The position numbers were made by a program, and so were the translations under genes. A stretch of DNA of 39,293 nucleotides, from the IMG/VR virus record IMGVR_UViG_3300044845_000798, positions 1 through 39,293 of that record; one strand, 5' to 3'. Each line of letters starts with the position of its first letter. The first letter of the stretch is position 1. Origin of the DNA: a virus. The notes beneath the pieces were generated by a model that was not told where the DNA came from, did not search any database, and saw only the letters and a list, made by a program, of their open reading frames with translations. Of this stretch, positions 14,097 through 21,084 are shown piece by piece.

Positions 14097-14191
14097 TGAG
14101 TGAATTAGAAAAGTCAAGATCAAAAAGTTGTACCTGCGGTTGTGAATGCACTGACCAATGTACATGTGGCTGTGAAGACTGCGTTTGTTGA
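14093..14191 (+). CDS. Cys-rich, metallothionein-like mini-protein, 32 aa
   Basis: The ATG at 14093 overlaps the endolysin stop (ATGA). The frame encodes 32 residues: a short charged start (MMSELEKSRSK) followed by a tail with nine cysteines among 20 residues, arranged CxCxCxC, CxCxC and CxxC (C13, 15, 17, 19, 23, 25, 27, 30, 32). Dense CxC motifs are the mark of metallothioneins and other metal-thiolate clusters, so it may bind Zn, Cu or Cd. The alternative ATG at 14096 would remove one Met. Small size means chance cannot be excluded, but the coupling to the endolysin and the regular Cys spacing argue for a real gene. The family is not known to me. Confidence 0.6.
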   Translation: MMSELEKSRSKSCTCGCECTDQCTCGCEDCVC

Positions 14192-14216
14192 TAACAAGCG
14201 TAATATCGTCTAAAAT
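14188..14216 (+). promoter_or_regulatory. Sigma-70-type promoter TTGATA-17-TAAAAT
   Basis: TTGATA (14188-14193) and TAAAAT (14211-14216) are separated by 17 bases, the best-matching promoter in the window. The -10 ends 9 bases before the ATG at 14226, with no ribosome site between, so the mRNA is predicted to be leaderless or nearly so. It would drive the fibre/adhesin operon. The -35 overlaps the stop of the Cys-rich gene. Confidence 0.65.
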
Positions 14217-14225
14217 TTAAGTATC

Positions 14226-14564
14226 ATGGCTGGCGCAAGAGATATCGTTTTATATGCTGGTGATACATATGTTCATGAGCTTCGTTTAAGAAATAGTGCA
14301 AACGCTGTTATTAATATCAGCTCACATAGCTACTCTGGTCAAATCAAGCTGGGTCGTACTGCAACGGACAATATTGTTTCGTTTACTTCTCAAATAACTG
14401 ATGGAGCAAATGGGGTTGTTCAGTTCTCACTGGCTGCTAATGTAACATCTACAATAACCTCTGGAACTTATTACTATGACATCCAACAAACAAACGGTAC
14501 AGTTGTAACCACCTTGCTCGCTGGTAAGGCGATTGTGCAAGGGGATGTTACTCGTGCCAGCTGA
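14226..14564 (+). CDS. Baseplate/fibre-type protein, 112 aa
   Basis: Begins MAGARDIVLYAGDTYVHELR and looks like an N-terminal domain found in phage upper-baseplate or fibre adaptor proteins: GDTYVHELRLRNSANAVINIS, then SGQIKLGRTATDNIVSFTSQ and a YYYDIQQTNGTVVTTLLAGKAIV closing strand. It is a beta-sandwich of about 110 residues with no other domain. It is the first gene after a strong promoter and overlaps the next gene by 11 bases. The likely job is to connect fibres to the tail; the assignment is by resemblance only. Confidence 0.65.
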   Translation: MAGARDIVLYAGDTYVHELRLRNSANAVINISSHSYSGQIKLGRTATDNIVSFTSQITDGANGVVQFSLAANVTSTITSGTYYYDIQQTNGTVVTTLLAGKAIVQGDVTRAS

Positions 14565-14829
14565 AATAACTACAGTACAGATTAATCAATCTGATATTAC
14601 TCAATTAAGTATTAGTAATACAGATATAACAACTGTTAATGTGCAAAATAGTGATATCACTGTATTACAAAATGTTTCTGCTACAATTAATGCAGCGTCA
14701 TTGAGTCTTTCTAGCGATATTCCACAAGATATAGCAAGAACCGGGTCAGCTGGCACCAGTTCTGCAGTAAGCAGAGCGGATCATATCCACTCAATAGCAA
14801 ATACATTACTAGACGGAGGTAATTACTAA
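14554..14829 (+). CDS. Short repeat-containing fibre protein, 91 aa
   Basis: The GTG at 14554 is preferred because AAGGGG (14539-14544) lies 9 bases upstream; an in-frame ATG at 14545 is too close to that site. Residues about 3-50 hold imperfect repeats of SDITxLxIxNTDIT, a beta-helix-like or shaft-like pattern (QSDITQLSISNTDIT, NSDITVLQN). The C-terminus has ARTGSAGTSSAVSRADHIHS, a segment often seen at the end of phage fibre modules, with an HxH metal-binding type motif. It overlaps the previous gene and is followed by a GGAGG site for the next. Structural role inferred. Confidence 0.6.
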   Translation: MPAEITTVQINQSDITQLSISNTDITTVNVQNSDITVLQNVSATINAASLSLSSDIPQDIARTGSAGTSSAVSRADHIHSIANTLLDGGNY

Positions 14830-14830
14830 A

Positions 14831-15919
14831 ATGGCTAATACAATTAGAATTAAAAGAAGGGCTTCTGGAGGAGCAGCTGGTGCGCCAGCCTCTTTGGAAA
14901 ATGCAGAACTTGCATATAATGAAGTAGATGATGTCCTCTACTACGGTAAGGGAACAGGTGGAGCAGGTGGAACTGCCACAACTGTTGAGGCAGTTGCTGG
15001 TTCAGGTGCCTACCTCACACTTTCCGGGGTCCAGACGGTAACTGGTAATAAGACATTTAGTGGTGTTGTTATTGTCCCCACACCAACGGCAAACACGCAT
15101 GCCACAACCAAGGCTTATGTTGATGGTGCTATTGCTGGAGTTTCTCTTGGCAATACAGCAGTAACGGCTGGTTCTTATGGTGGTGCAGGAACAGTAGGTA
15201 CCTTTACTGTTCAAGCGGATGGTCGTTTAACTGCTGCTGGCAATACAACAATCTCCATTACGGCTTCACAAGTTAGTGATAGAGCTACAAATCTTGTCAC
15301 TGGTCTTACGGGTACTGCAAATCAAATCGCTGTTTCTAACTCAGGCGTTGGAGCGGTAACAATTAGTCTTCCAGCTGATGTTACAATATCTAATACTCTT
15401 ACAATCACTGGAGATCTTGTTGTTAATGGTAATACAACAACTCTTAATACCGCAACTTTAACGGTTGAGGACAAGAATATTGTTCTTGCAAATGTTGATA
15501 CACCAACAGACACGACTGCAGACGGTGCCGGTTTCACAATTAAAGGTGCAACAGATAAGACTCTTAACTGGGTCGATGCAACAGATGCATGGACATCTTC
15601 TGAGCACTTCAACCTAGCCTCTGCTAAATCATATTATGTAAATGGAACCTCAGTTCTTTCAAATACCACTTTGGGTTCAGGAATCATAAACTCAAGTTTG
15701 ACATCAGTTGGAACCATTGCGACTGGTGTATGGAATGGTACATCTATCGGTACAGTTTATGGCGGTACTGGTCTTACCTCTTACACGACTGGTGATTTGA
15801 TTTACGCATCAGCGACAAACACCCTATCCAAGCGTGGTGTTGGAACAGAAGGTCAATTCCTCAAGATTGTATCAGGTGTTCCAAACTGGTCTGATACAGT
15901 AGATGGCGGAACCTTCTGA
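14831..15919 (+). CDS. Tail fibre protein, 362 aa
   Basis: Begins MANTIRIKRRASGGAAGAPA and continues ELAYNEVDDVLYYGKGT, an N-terminal module common in phage fibres that attaches the fibre to the virion. The middle is a Thr/Gly/Val-rich shaft with TVTGNKTFSGVVIVPTPT and NTHATTKAYVDGAIAG, the latter a well-known fibre shaft signature. The C-terminal half contains TLTVEDKNIVLANVDTPTD and GAGFTIKGATDKTLNW, and then the conserved GTVYGGTGLTSYTTGDLIYA end module. It probably contributes to receptor contact. GGAGG precedes the ATG. No catalytic domain or intramolecular chaperone was seen. Confidence 0.8.
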   Translation: MANTIRIKRRASGGAAGAPASLENAELAYNEVDDVLYYGKGTGGAGGTATTVEAVAGSGAYLTLSGVQTVTGNKTFSGVVIVPTPTANTHATTKAYVDGAIAGVSLGNTAVTAGSYGGAGTVGTFTVQADGRLTAAGNTTISITASQVSDRATNLVTGLTGTANQIAVSNSGVGAVTISLPADVTISNTLTITGDLVVNGNTTTLNTATLTVEDKNIVLANVDTPTDTTADGAGFTIKGATDKTLNWVDATDAWTSSEHFNLASAKSYYVNGTSVLSNTTLGSGIINSSLTSVGTIATGVWNGTSIGTVYGGTGLTSYTTGDLIYASATNTLSKRGVGTEGQFLKIVSGVPNWSDTVDGGTF

Positions 15920-15931
15920 TAGGAGGAAGCA

Positions 15932-16222
15932 ATGGCTAATACCATTAAAATTAAAAACTCAGGAACAGCCTCGGCAGTCCCAGCCTCACTTGAGCATGGT
16001 GAGCTGGGGCTTAACTATGCCGATGGAAAGATTTTTTACAAAAACGGTTCCAATACAATTGTCCAGTTTAGCAGCGGAGGCTCTGTAGATCTTGATGCTT
16101 TAACCGATGTCATTATTACAACCCCAGCATTAGGGCAGATTTTAGAATATAATGGTAGTTCATGGGTGAATAAGAATACTGTTCGTGACAATATGATCAA
16201 ATTCTATATGGAGGTTTTGTAG
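15932..16222 (+). CDS. Short fibre protein sharing the attachment module, 96 aa
   Basis: Its first 45 residues (MANTIKIKNSGTASAVPASL then HGELGLNYADGKIFYKN) match the N-terminus of the preceding 362-residue fibre, so both probably attach to the same virion site. The rest is short (DALTDVIITTPALGQILEYNGSSWVN), a motif frequent in fibre C-terminal modules. It may be a truncated or minimal fibre, or a competitor or spacer for the longer one. A strong AGGAGG precedes the ATG. Its stop overlaps the GTG of the next gene (TAGTG). Confidence 0.75.
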   Translation: MANTIKIKNSGTASAVPASLEHGELGLNYADGKIFYKNGSNTIVQFSSGGSVDLDALTDVIITTPALGQILEYNGSSWVNKNTVRDNMIKFYMEVL

Positions 16223-16581
16223 TGGCTATTAATCAGAAAAGACTGGCTGGACCTACCCAGATTACTACGGCTAACACTGTCCAATACACAACTCCATTAA
16301 GCACAACTTCAATTGTAAAACAAATTGTTATGTGCAACACAACAGCTTCTGCCAAAACTGTAACAATCAGACTCAAGCCAGCCGGAGTCGCAGAAGCCAA
16401 TACTCAAGATTTTATGAGCGCATTCAACATCAATGCGAATGAAACAATTTCTTTTGGATGTTCAATTGTCCTTACTAATAATGGAAACACAGCAAATGCT
16501 ACAAATAGCGATCAGCTTGTTGCTTTCACTTCCGCAAACTCTGCTGTGAATATCATGTTTATGGGTTTTGAGGAGGCATAA
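16222..16581 (+). CDS. Beta-rich virion protein, 119 aa (paralogue of 10876-11211)
   Basis: GTG start preceded by GGAGG and overlapping the previous stop. The sequence is Asn/Thr/Ala-rich, with IVKQIVMCNTTASAKTVTIRL and NANETISFGCSIVLTNN blocks that align with the 111-residue protein near the capsid gene. The two copies probably share a fold; this copy is located among adhesin genes. It lacks a signal, membrane segment or catalytic motif. A fibre- or baseplate-associated role is inferred. Confidence 0.65.
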   Translation: MAINQKRLAGPTQITTANTVQYTTPLSTTSIVKQIVMCNTTASAKTVTIRLKPAGVAEANTQDFMSAFNINANETISFGCSIVLTNNGNTANATNSDQLVAFTSANSAVNIMFMGFEEA

Positions 16582-17309
16582 TGGCTGGTCTTGAACGCTA
16601 CCCCGCACTTAATGCTTTTGCTTCATTCGCTGATGCTGCCGACTCAGTTTACGGGACTGGTTCTGATGGATCGGTTACTATCTCTGCAAATACAACATTG
16701 ACATCTGATCAGTTTTACTACAATCTTTCTGTTGACTCAGATGTTGTTTTAAACACGGCTGGCTATCGTGTCTTTGTGAAGAACCTCCTTACTCTTAGTT
16801 CTAACTCAACAATCGGTGTTGGTACAGCAAACACATACACGATGAATACAGGATTTTCCGGTGTTGGAACAATCCAAGGCGGTGGAGGTATTTCCGGTGC
16901 TGTGACAAACAGTCTCGGTGGAAACAGTGCAACACAGACTGCAACTGTTCCATCAGTAGCTCAAGGCGGAACTGGGGATAAGACAACAACAAGTGGTTAT
17001 TGGTATCAGCCAACTCAGTCTATTAAGGGCTATGTGCTTAATGCAAGCAATACAACCCCACTCTTCCTTAGAGGCGGAGCTGGAGGAGCAAACGGTGTAG
17101 GCGGTGGAGTTCTTATAATTGGAGCAAGGTATATTTCAGCCACAAGTTCATTCTTAGACGCTGCTGGAGCAACTGGAGCAGGCGGAGGGGGAGGTGGAGT
17201 AATCATTCTGGTATCAACATACGCAACAATGCCATCAGGAATCACAACAGATGTGACTGGCGGAACAAGCTGTGTTTCAGGTTCGGTAATCTACTCCCAA
17301 TTGGTTTAA
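16581..17309 (+). CDS. Gly-rich adhesin-like protein, 242 aa
   Basis: Begins MAGLERYPALNAFASFADAA and then DSVYGTGSDGSVTISANTTL. It contains an N-terminal beta-helix-like domain (VVLNTAGYRVFVKNLLTL) followed by Gly-rich segments (FLRGGAGGANGVGGGVLIIG, AGATGAGGGGGGVIILVS). Alternating Gly-rich loops and hydrophobic strands recall phage tip adhesins of the T-even gp38 type, whose Gly-rich motifs form polyglycine II sandwiches, but homology is not shown. It is a clear paralogue of the following protein, without its His-rich insertion. It likely binds a host surface structure. Confidence 0.7.
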   Translation: MAGLERYPALNAFASFADAADSVYGTGSDGSVTISANTTLTSDQFYYNLSVDSDVVLNTAGYRVFVKNLLTLSSNSTIGVGTANTYTMNTGFSGVGTIQGGGGISGAVTNSLGGNSATQTATVPSVAQGGTGDKTTTSGYWYQPTQSIKGYVLNASNTTPLFLRGGAGGANGVGGGVLIIGARYISATSSFLDAAGATGAGGGGGGVIILVSTYATMPSGITTDVTGGTSCVSGSVIYSQLV

Positions 17310-17310
17310 T

Positions 17311-18789
17311 ATGGCTGGCTTAGAGAAATTCGGTTCACCCGCAAAAGTACAGAGAATCGGTAATGACTCTGTTTACGGAACGGGGTCAGACGGCAACACA
17401 GTAATTGCTTCCAACACATCACTGTCTAGAGATATGTATTATAACAATTTAACGGTTAATAATGGTGTTCATCTAAACACTAATGGTTATCGTGTATTTG
17501 TTAAGGGATCTTTGACTCTTGATGGAAATATTGGAGTCATCCCACAACAACTTTATTTTAATTCGACCCTTGCAGAGCGTATGCTCCTTAGTTCTGGTAA
17601 TATCGCAAAATCTCTCGGAGGAAACTCGGGTGGTAATACTTTCACAGCTTCTCAAATAACCGATTCGGATAAGAAAAATCTTGAATTATTAATATCTGGA
17701 ATTGTAGTAGATACCGCAGGAACAGTGTCTGCAATAAGAGGCGGAGCCGGTGGTGTAACTGGGGCTAATGGAACCGTAACCCCTGCAACAGCAGGCGGTG
17801 CTGCTTCTCTTACAAGGAACCCTCTTGTTGCAGGTGGAGCCGGTACAGCCGGAACAACACCACCTGCGTCTGCTGGAGGAACTGGCGGAATCGGCGGGGG
17901 TATTGTCCTCATTGTTGCCAAGCAAATCACTGGATCAGGAACAATTTTGGCTCAAGGGCAAAATGCAAATGTTGGAGCAAATAGCTCAACAGGAAGTGCG
18001 GGTAGTGCTGCTCCTAACCAAACACTAACTCACCTCGCTGACAACTCAGCTCACTATATAACTGGTGATGGAACAACTGGTCCTCATGCTTCAGTTGCAG
18101 CTCCAGCCCTTCCACATGGAGGGCATGTTCCTGCTACGCAGAACAGATTGCATGGTTATACATATCGTTATGTACATGTAGGAAATGTTCATCATACTCA
18201 TAATCAGGTGTATGGAAACTGGGATGCAGATCATGGCGGAAACGCAGCCGGTGGACCTTTTGCTCACCACTTTAGTGACTTTAATGATACGCCTCATGTT
18301 AATGGCTTAACAGGAACCTATACTGCAATTAACGGCATTCCTCACAACCATTCCCATAGAAACCAGCCCGGAGTCGCTTACACATTTGAATATTCTCATT
18401 ATAGTGGAAGCTATAACCCAATTCATGATGTTCCCCATTTTAGTTTCCATGACCCCGCAGAGCTTCAGATATTCGGTAAAGGTCATTACCCCGCAGCGCA
18501 TGGTCATCGTAATTATCCCAGACACCATCATGACAATAACCACTCCCACTTCAGAGCTAGAAATGCTGGAACGGTTTCATCGCAAGGTAGTACCGTATAT
18601 CCCGGAGGAGCAGCTGGTGTGGCAGGTTCTTCAACAGCAGGTGCTTCTGGCGTAACTGGTGGTGGTGGTGGTATAATTATCGTTACAGATTCAATCGCTA
18701 ACACAGTAGCAACATCAGTGGTTGGTGGTACTGTATCTGGTGGTGGAACAGGTCAATCAGGCACTGTTCTTACTATATTGAATCAATAA
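17311..18789 (+). CDS. Gly-rich adhesin-like protein with His-rich insertion, 492 aa
   Basis: Residues 1-75 match the previous protein (DSVYGTGSDGN, NTNGYRVFVKGSLTLDG) and the end matches again (GVTGGGGGIIIV... ending SGTVLTILNQ). Between Gly-rich blocks lies a stretch from about residue 241 to 413 with 29 histidines in 173 residues, including HTH, HNHSH, HGH, HHH and HSH clusters, plus many Asn, Tyr, Gly and Asp. HxH clusters in the T4 long fibre tip hold iron ions, so metal-stapled trimer formation is a possible role. The insert looks like a discrete module placed in a Gly-rich scaffold. The job is presumably host attachment. Confidence 0.7.
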   Translation: MAGLEKFGSPAKVQRIGNDSVYGTGSDGNTVIASNTSLSRDMYYNNLTVNNGVHLNTNGYRVFVKGSLTLDGNIGVIPQQLYFNSTLAERMLLSSGNIAKSLGGNSGGNTFTASQITDSDKKNLELLISGIVVDTAGTVSAIRGGAGGVTGANGTVTPATAGGAASLTRNPLVAGGAGTAGTTPPASAGGTGGIGGGIVLIVAKQITGSGTILAQGQNANVGANSSTGSAGSAAPNQTLTHLADNSAHYITGDGTTGPHASVAAPALPHGGHVPATQNRLHGYTYRYVHVGNVHHTHNQVYGNWDADHGGNAAGGPFAHHFSDFNDTPHVNGLTGTYTAINGIPHNHSHRNQPGVAYTFEYSHYSGSYNPIHDVPHFSFHDPAELQIFGKGHYPAAHGHRNYPRHHHDNNHSHFRARNAGTVSSQGSTVYPGGAAGVAGSSTAGASGVTGGGGGIIIVTDSIANTVATSVVGGTVSGGGTGQSGTVLTILNQ

Positions 18790-18797
18790 GAGGACTT

Positions 18798-19031
18798 ATG
18801 GAATTTAGACTTTCAAATGAAAAGAAAAAAGAAATGGCTCAACATGCGTTGGACACACTGGAGATGCATTACTACAGGGAAATCGTATTGCTAGGGGAGA
18901 ACCCCGAAACCTTCGTTGTCCCCAGCCCTTCAGAAATAACAGACCCAGTTCAGGCTGCATCATATGCTCAAGTGAATATTCTTAGCGAGAAAATTGTAAA
19001 TATTCAAAACATTATTGACTCGATTCAGTAA
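18798..19031 (+). CDS. Hypothetical helical protein, 77 aa
   Basis: Begins MEFRLSNEKKKEMAQHALDT; two predicted helices flank a Pro-rich link (FVVPSPSEITDPVQAA). No catalytic motif or membrane segment is visible. AGAGGA precedes the ATG 8 bases after the adhesin stop. It ends two bases before the next gene, so it opens the coupled cargo island that contains the oxygenase and halogenase. It may be a small adaptor or chaperone, but this is only position-based. Confidence 0.65.
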   Translation: MEFRLSNEKKKEMAQHALDTLEMHYYREIVLLGENPETFVVPSPSEITDPVQAASYAQVNILSEKIVNIQNIIDSIQ

Positions 19032-19032
19032 T

Positions 19033-19434
19033 ATGGATAGGGTCATATATTGTCCATCTAGTGAATTTTTAGAAGAAGCTTCATCTCTCGCTAGAAAAAC
19101 CTATCTGCAGATTATAGTTGGGGATAATGACCACACAGCGGATTTAGACTTTGATAGAGGAAAAGTATTGGTTGTTTCTGTGCCTCAAAACAAAGGTTAT
19201 TTCTTTTTAAAATCCGTTAAAGAAGGTTTTCACCAAAATATTAAATATAAAAATGAATTTTGTGTTATAAAGAATAAAGTTGATTTGTTTATTAATAATG
19301 ACCTAATAAAGCCTGTATACGAAGAATCTCATGTTGCAAAATTCATACATCTCTGTAAAGATGTTGGTGATTATTCCTGTAGAATAGTCGTTGATCAAAA
19401 AATAGAAGAGGAGTTTTCTTTTGTTGTCAATTAA
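19033..19434 (+). CDS. Hypothetical protein, 133 aa
   Basis: The ATG at 19033 is chosen because it follows the previous stop directly; an upstream in-frame start at 19015 would overlap the previous gene. The sequence (MDRVIYCPSSEFLEEASSLA, then GKVLVVSVPQNKGYFFLKSV) is beta-rich with no signature residues. It overlaps the oxygenase gene by 14 bases. Codon use appears more AT-rich than in the tail genes, with many AAA and TTT codons, suggesting the island may have a different origin. Unrecognised. Confidence 0.65.
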   Translation: MDRVIYCPSSEFLEEASSLARKTYLQIIVGDNDHTADLDFDRGKVLVVSVPQNKGYFFLKSVKEGFHQNIKYKNEFCVIKNKVDLFINNDLIKPVYEESHVAKFIHLCKDVGDYSCRIVVDQKIEEEFSFVVN

Positions 19435-20020
19435 AAAAGAGGAAAAAGCGCCTTGTATTTGGATTTACAAAGATGCTTTTGATAGTAAAAATTTTTGTGA
19501 ATTAGTTGAGAAAGAGACAGAAGAAGACTGGGCATTAATTGACTGGTCGTACTCAGCAACTGGGGATGGTGACCAAAAGCAAACTAGCGAATACCGTACA
19601 TCTCTTGAAATGCCAATGAATCCTTTTTTTTCTGAAACAATCAATGAAAAGTTAAAACCACTTCAAGATATTTTTATGAATGACATTTTTACTAAGATTG
19701 ACGAATGTATATGGGATTATAGAACATGTTTTGATTTGAATCTAAAAGCGGATTCAGGGTTCTCTCTTCTGAAATATATGGATGGAGGGGAATATCATAT
19801 CCATCACGACCATAGCCCTGATAACTCAAGAGTTCTAAGTTTGGTTGCATGTCTTGGTGATAATTTTGAAGGCGGAGAGTTGGAGTTTAACAATTTTGAC
19901 TTGACAGTGAAGCTAGAAAAAAATTCTTTGATCCTTTTCCCGTCTAATTTTCCATATACTCATATTGCTCATCCCGTCAAAAGCGGTGTAAAATATAGTC
20001 TGGTAACATGGTTCCGATGA
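19421..20020 (+). CDS. Fe(II)/2-oxoglutarate-dependent oxygenase (prolyl-4-hydroxylase-like)
   Basis: A double-stranded beta-helix dioxygenase that uses iron and 2-oxoglutarate to hydroxylate a substrate. The iron triad is visible: H128-x-D130 in YHIHHDHS, and H181 in the FPSNFPYTHIAHPVKSGVKY block. K191, nine residues after H181, is placed to bind the 2-oxoglutarate carboxylate, where many relatives have Arg or Lys. Length 199 aa fits a bare catalytic domain. The start is a TTG supported by GAGGAG (19408-19413). The substrate is unknown: peptidyl proline, lysine or a small molecule are all possible. It lies two genes before the halogenase and is coupled to its neighbours, so the two may act on the same target. 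Confidence 0.85.
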   Translation: MLSIKKEEKAPCIWIYKDAFDSKNFCELVEKETEEDWALIDWSYSATGDGDQKQTSEYRTSLEMPMNPFFSETINEKLKPLQDIFMNDIFTKIDECIWDYRTCFDLNLKADSGFSLLKYMDGGEYHIHHDHSPDNSRVLSLVACLGDNFEGGELEFNNFDLTVKLEKNSLILFPSNFPYTHIAHPVKSGVKYSLVTWFR

Positions 20021-21084
20021 GTAGTTTAAGTAATATCGATATCAATGCTTATTCTTGGTTTGCATTTACTGACCAAAAACAGCCATTCAAAGCAGAGGTC
20101 CGGGTTGAATCGGGCTATGTGGACTTCCTAGGGTGCGATTTCTTCGAAATAGATTCTGGCACTATTATTTGTTTTAGGAAAGAAACTTATGCTGGATTTC
20201 ATGACTTAAAGATAACGGGTCAAAAAGTTGATCTTGTCCAGATGACTTCTGATACAAAAGCCTTGAACTTTGTTTTAAATGAAACGACTCAAAGCGGATA
20301 CAACTTTTACCTTTTCCTAGGGTCTAAGGTCCAAGAGAATAATTCTATTATTGATGAGTCTTATAATACAGAAGGTTTAGGCATTAGGGATGATTTTGTT
20401 CGATGTGATTATAGGAAGCTAGGAGGGGTATCTTTTTACGAGCCTCAAACTGGTTACGATATTGTAAGCATTTGCTATGTCCTGAGTGTTACTGGTGTCG
20501 GTCATGTTGTCAGGATAGGGACCAGTAATACAGGGAACTTGAATGCGAATACCCGTGGTGAATATTGTGCAGCCAAAACCTTGACAGGTATGATGAAAGT
20601 GCTTCATGAGTGGTCTATTGTTTCTGAAGAGCCTTTTAATAATCAAGAAGAAATCGCAAGCAGTGCAGTACTTTTCTTACAATCTTTAAACTTGGATGAT
20701 GAGATAATGTCAGAAATTATATCATCAACTGGCGATATGGCTTTAGCTAGATATATAAGGGGAGACCTTGAGAGGTCTAATGAGATTGAGAATAGAGGTA
20801 AGTATGAAATGCCAGAAAGTTTTTCTAACTACATTAAAAGACACTACTCTTATCCAAGCTTGTATGAGCTACAAGAATCCCTTGATTTAGATATATTCGA
20901 TGATGCACTAATTGATAATTATTTAAAACACTTTGAAGGATTATTGTTTGAATACTTCTTCGAGCATGACATAAAAGTTTCGTCTTCTGCAGACTTGGAA
21001 ACAATTTACCAATCCGATAATACACCGGGCTATATTAAGAAATATATAGCACAATATAAAAGAGTCAAGAACATCAATTCATGA
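20017..21084 (+). CDS. Unknown protein of the halogenase island, 355 aa
   Basis: The ATG at 20017 overlaps the oxygenase stop (ATGA); an in-frame ATG at 20008 would add three residues. The N-terminal half is beta-rich (INAYSWFAFTDQKQPFKAEV, FLGCDFFEIDSGTIICFRK). The middle has SICYVLSVTGVGHVVRIGTS, and the C-terminal 150 residues are helical and acidic (LDIFDDALIDNYLKHFEGLL). No catalytic motif is recognised. Its end overlaps the halogenase ATG by four bases. Being locked between the oxygenase and halogenase, it may carry the substrate, bind the target or be the target itself. These are guesses from context. Confidence 0.7.
   Translation: MSSLSNIDINAYSWFAFTDQKQPFKAEVRVESGYVDFLGCDFFEIDSGTIICFRKETYAGFHDLKITGQKVDLVQMTSDTKALNFVLNETTQSGYNFYLFLGSKVQENNSIIDESYNTEGLGIRDDFVRCDYRKLGGVSFYEPQTGYDIVSICYVLSVTGVGHVVRIGTSNTGNLNANTRGEYCAAKTLTGMMKVLHEWSIVSEEPFNNQEEIASSAVLFLQSLNLDDEIMSEIISSTGDMALARYIRGDLERSNEIENRGKYEMPESFSNYIKRHYSYPSLYELQESLDLDIFDDALIDNYLKHFEGLLFEYFFEHDIKVSSSADLETIYQSDNTPGYIKKYIAQYKRVKNINS

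Noticed and set aside
14631-14700. Possible CRISPR or tandem DNA repeat in the fibre gene
   Set aside because: The SDIT-type repetition is at protein level and imperfect; no constant repeat with unique spacers exists.
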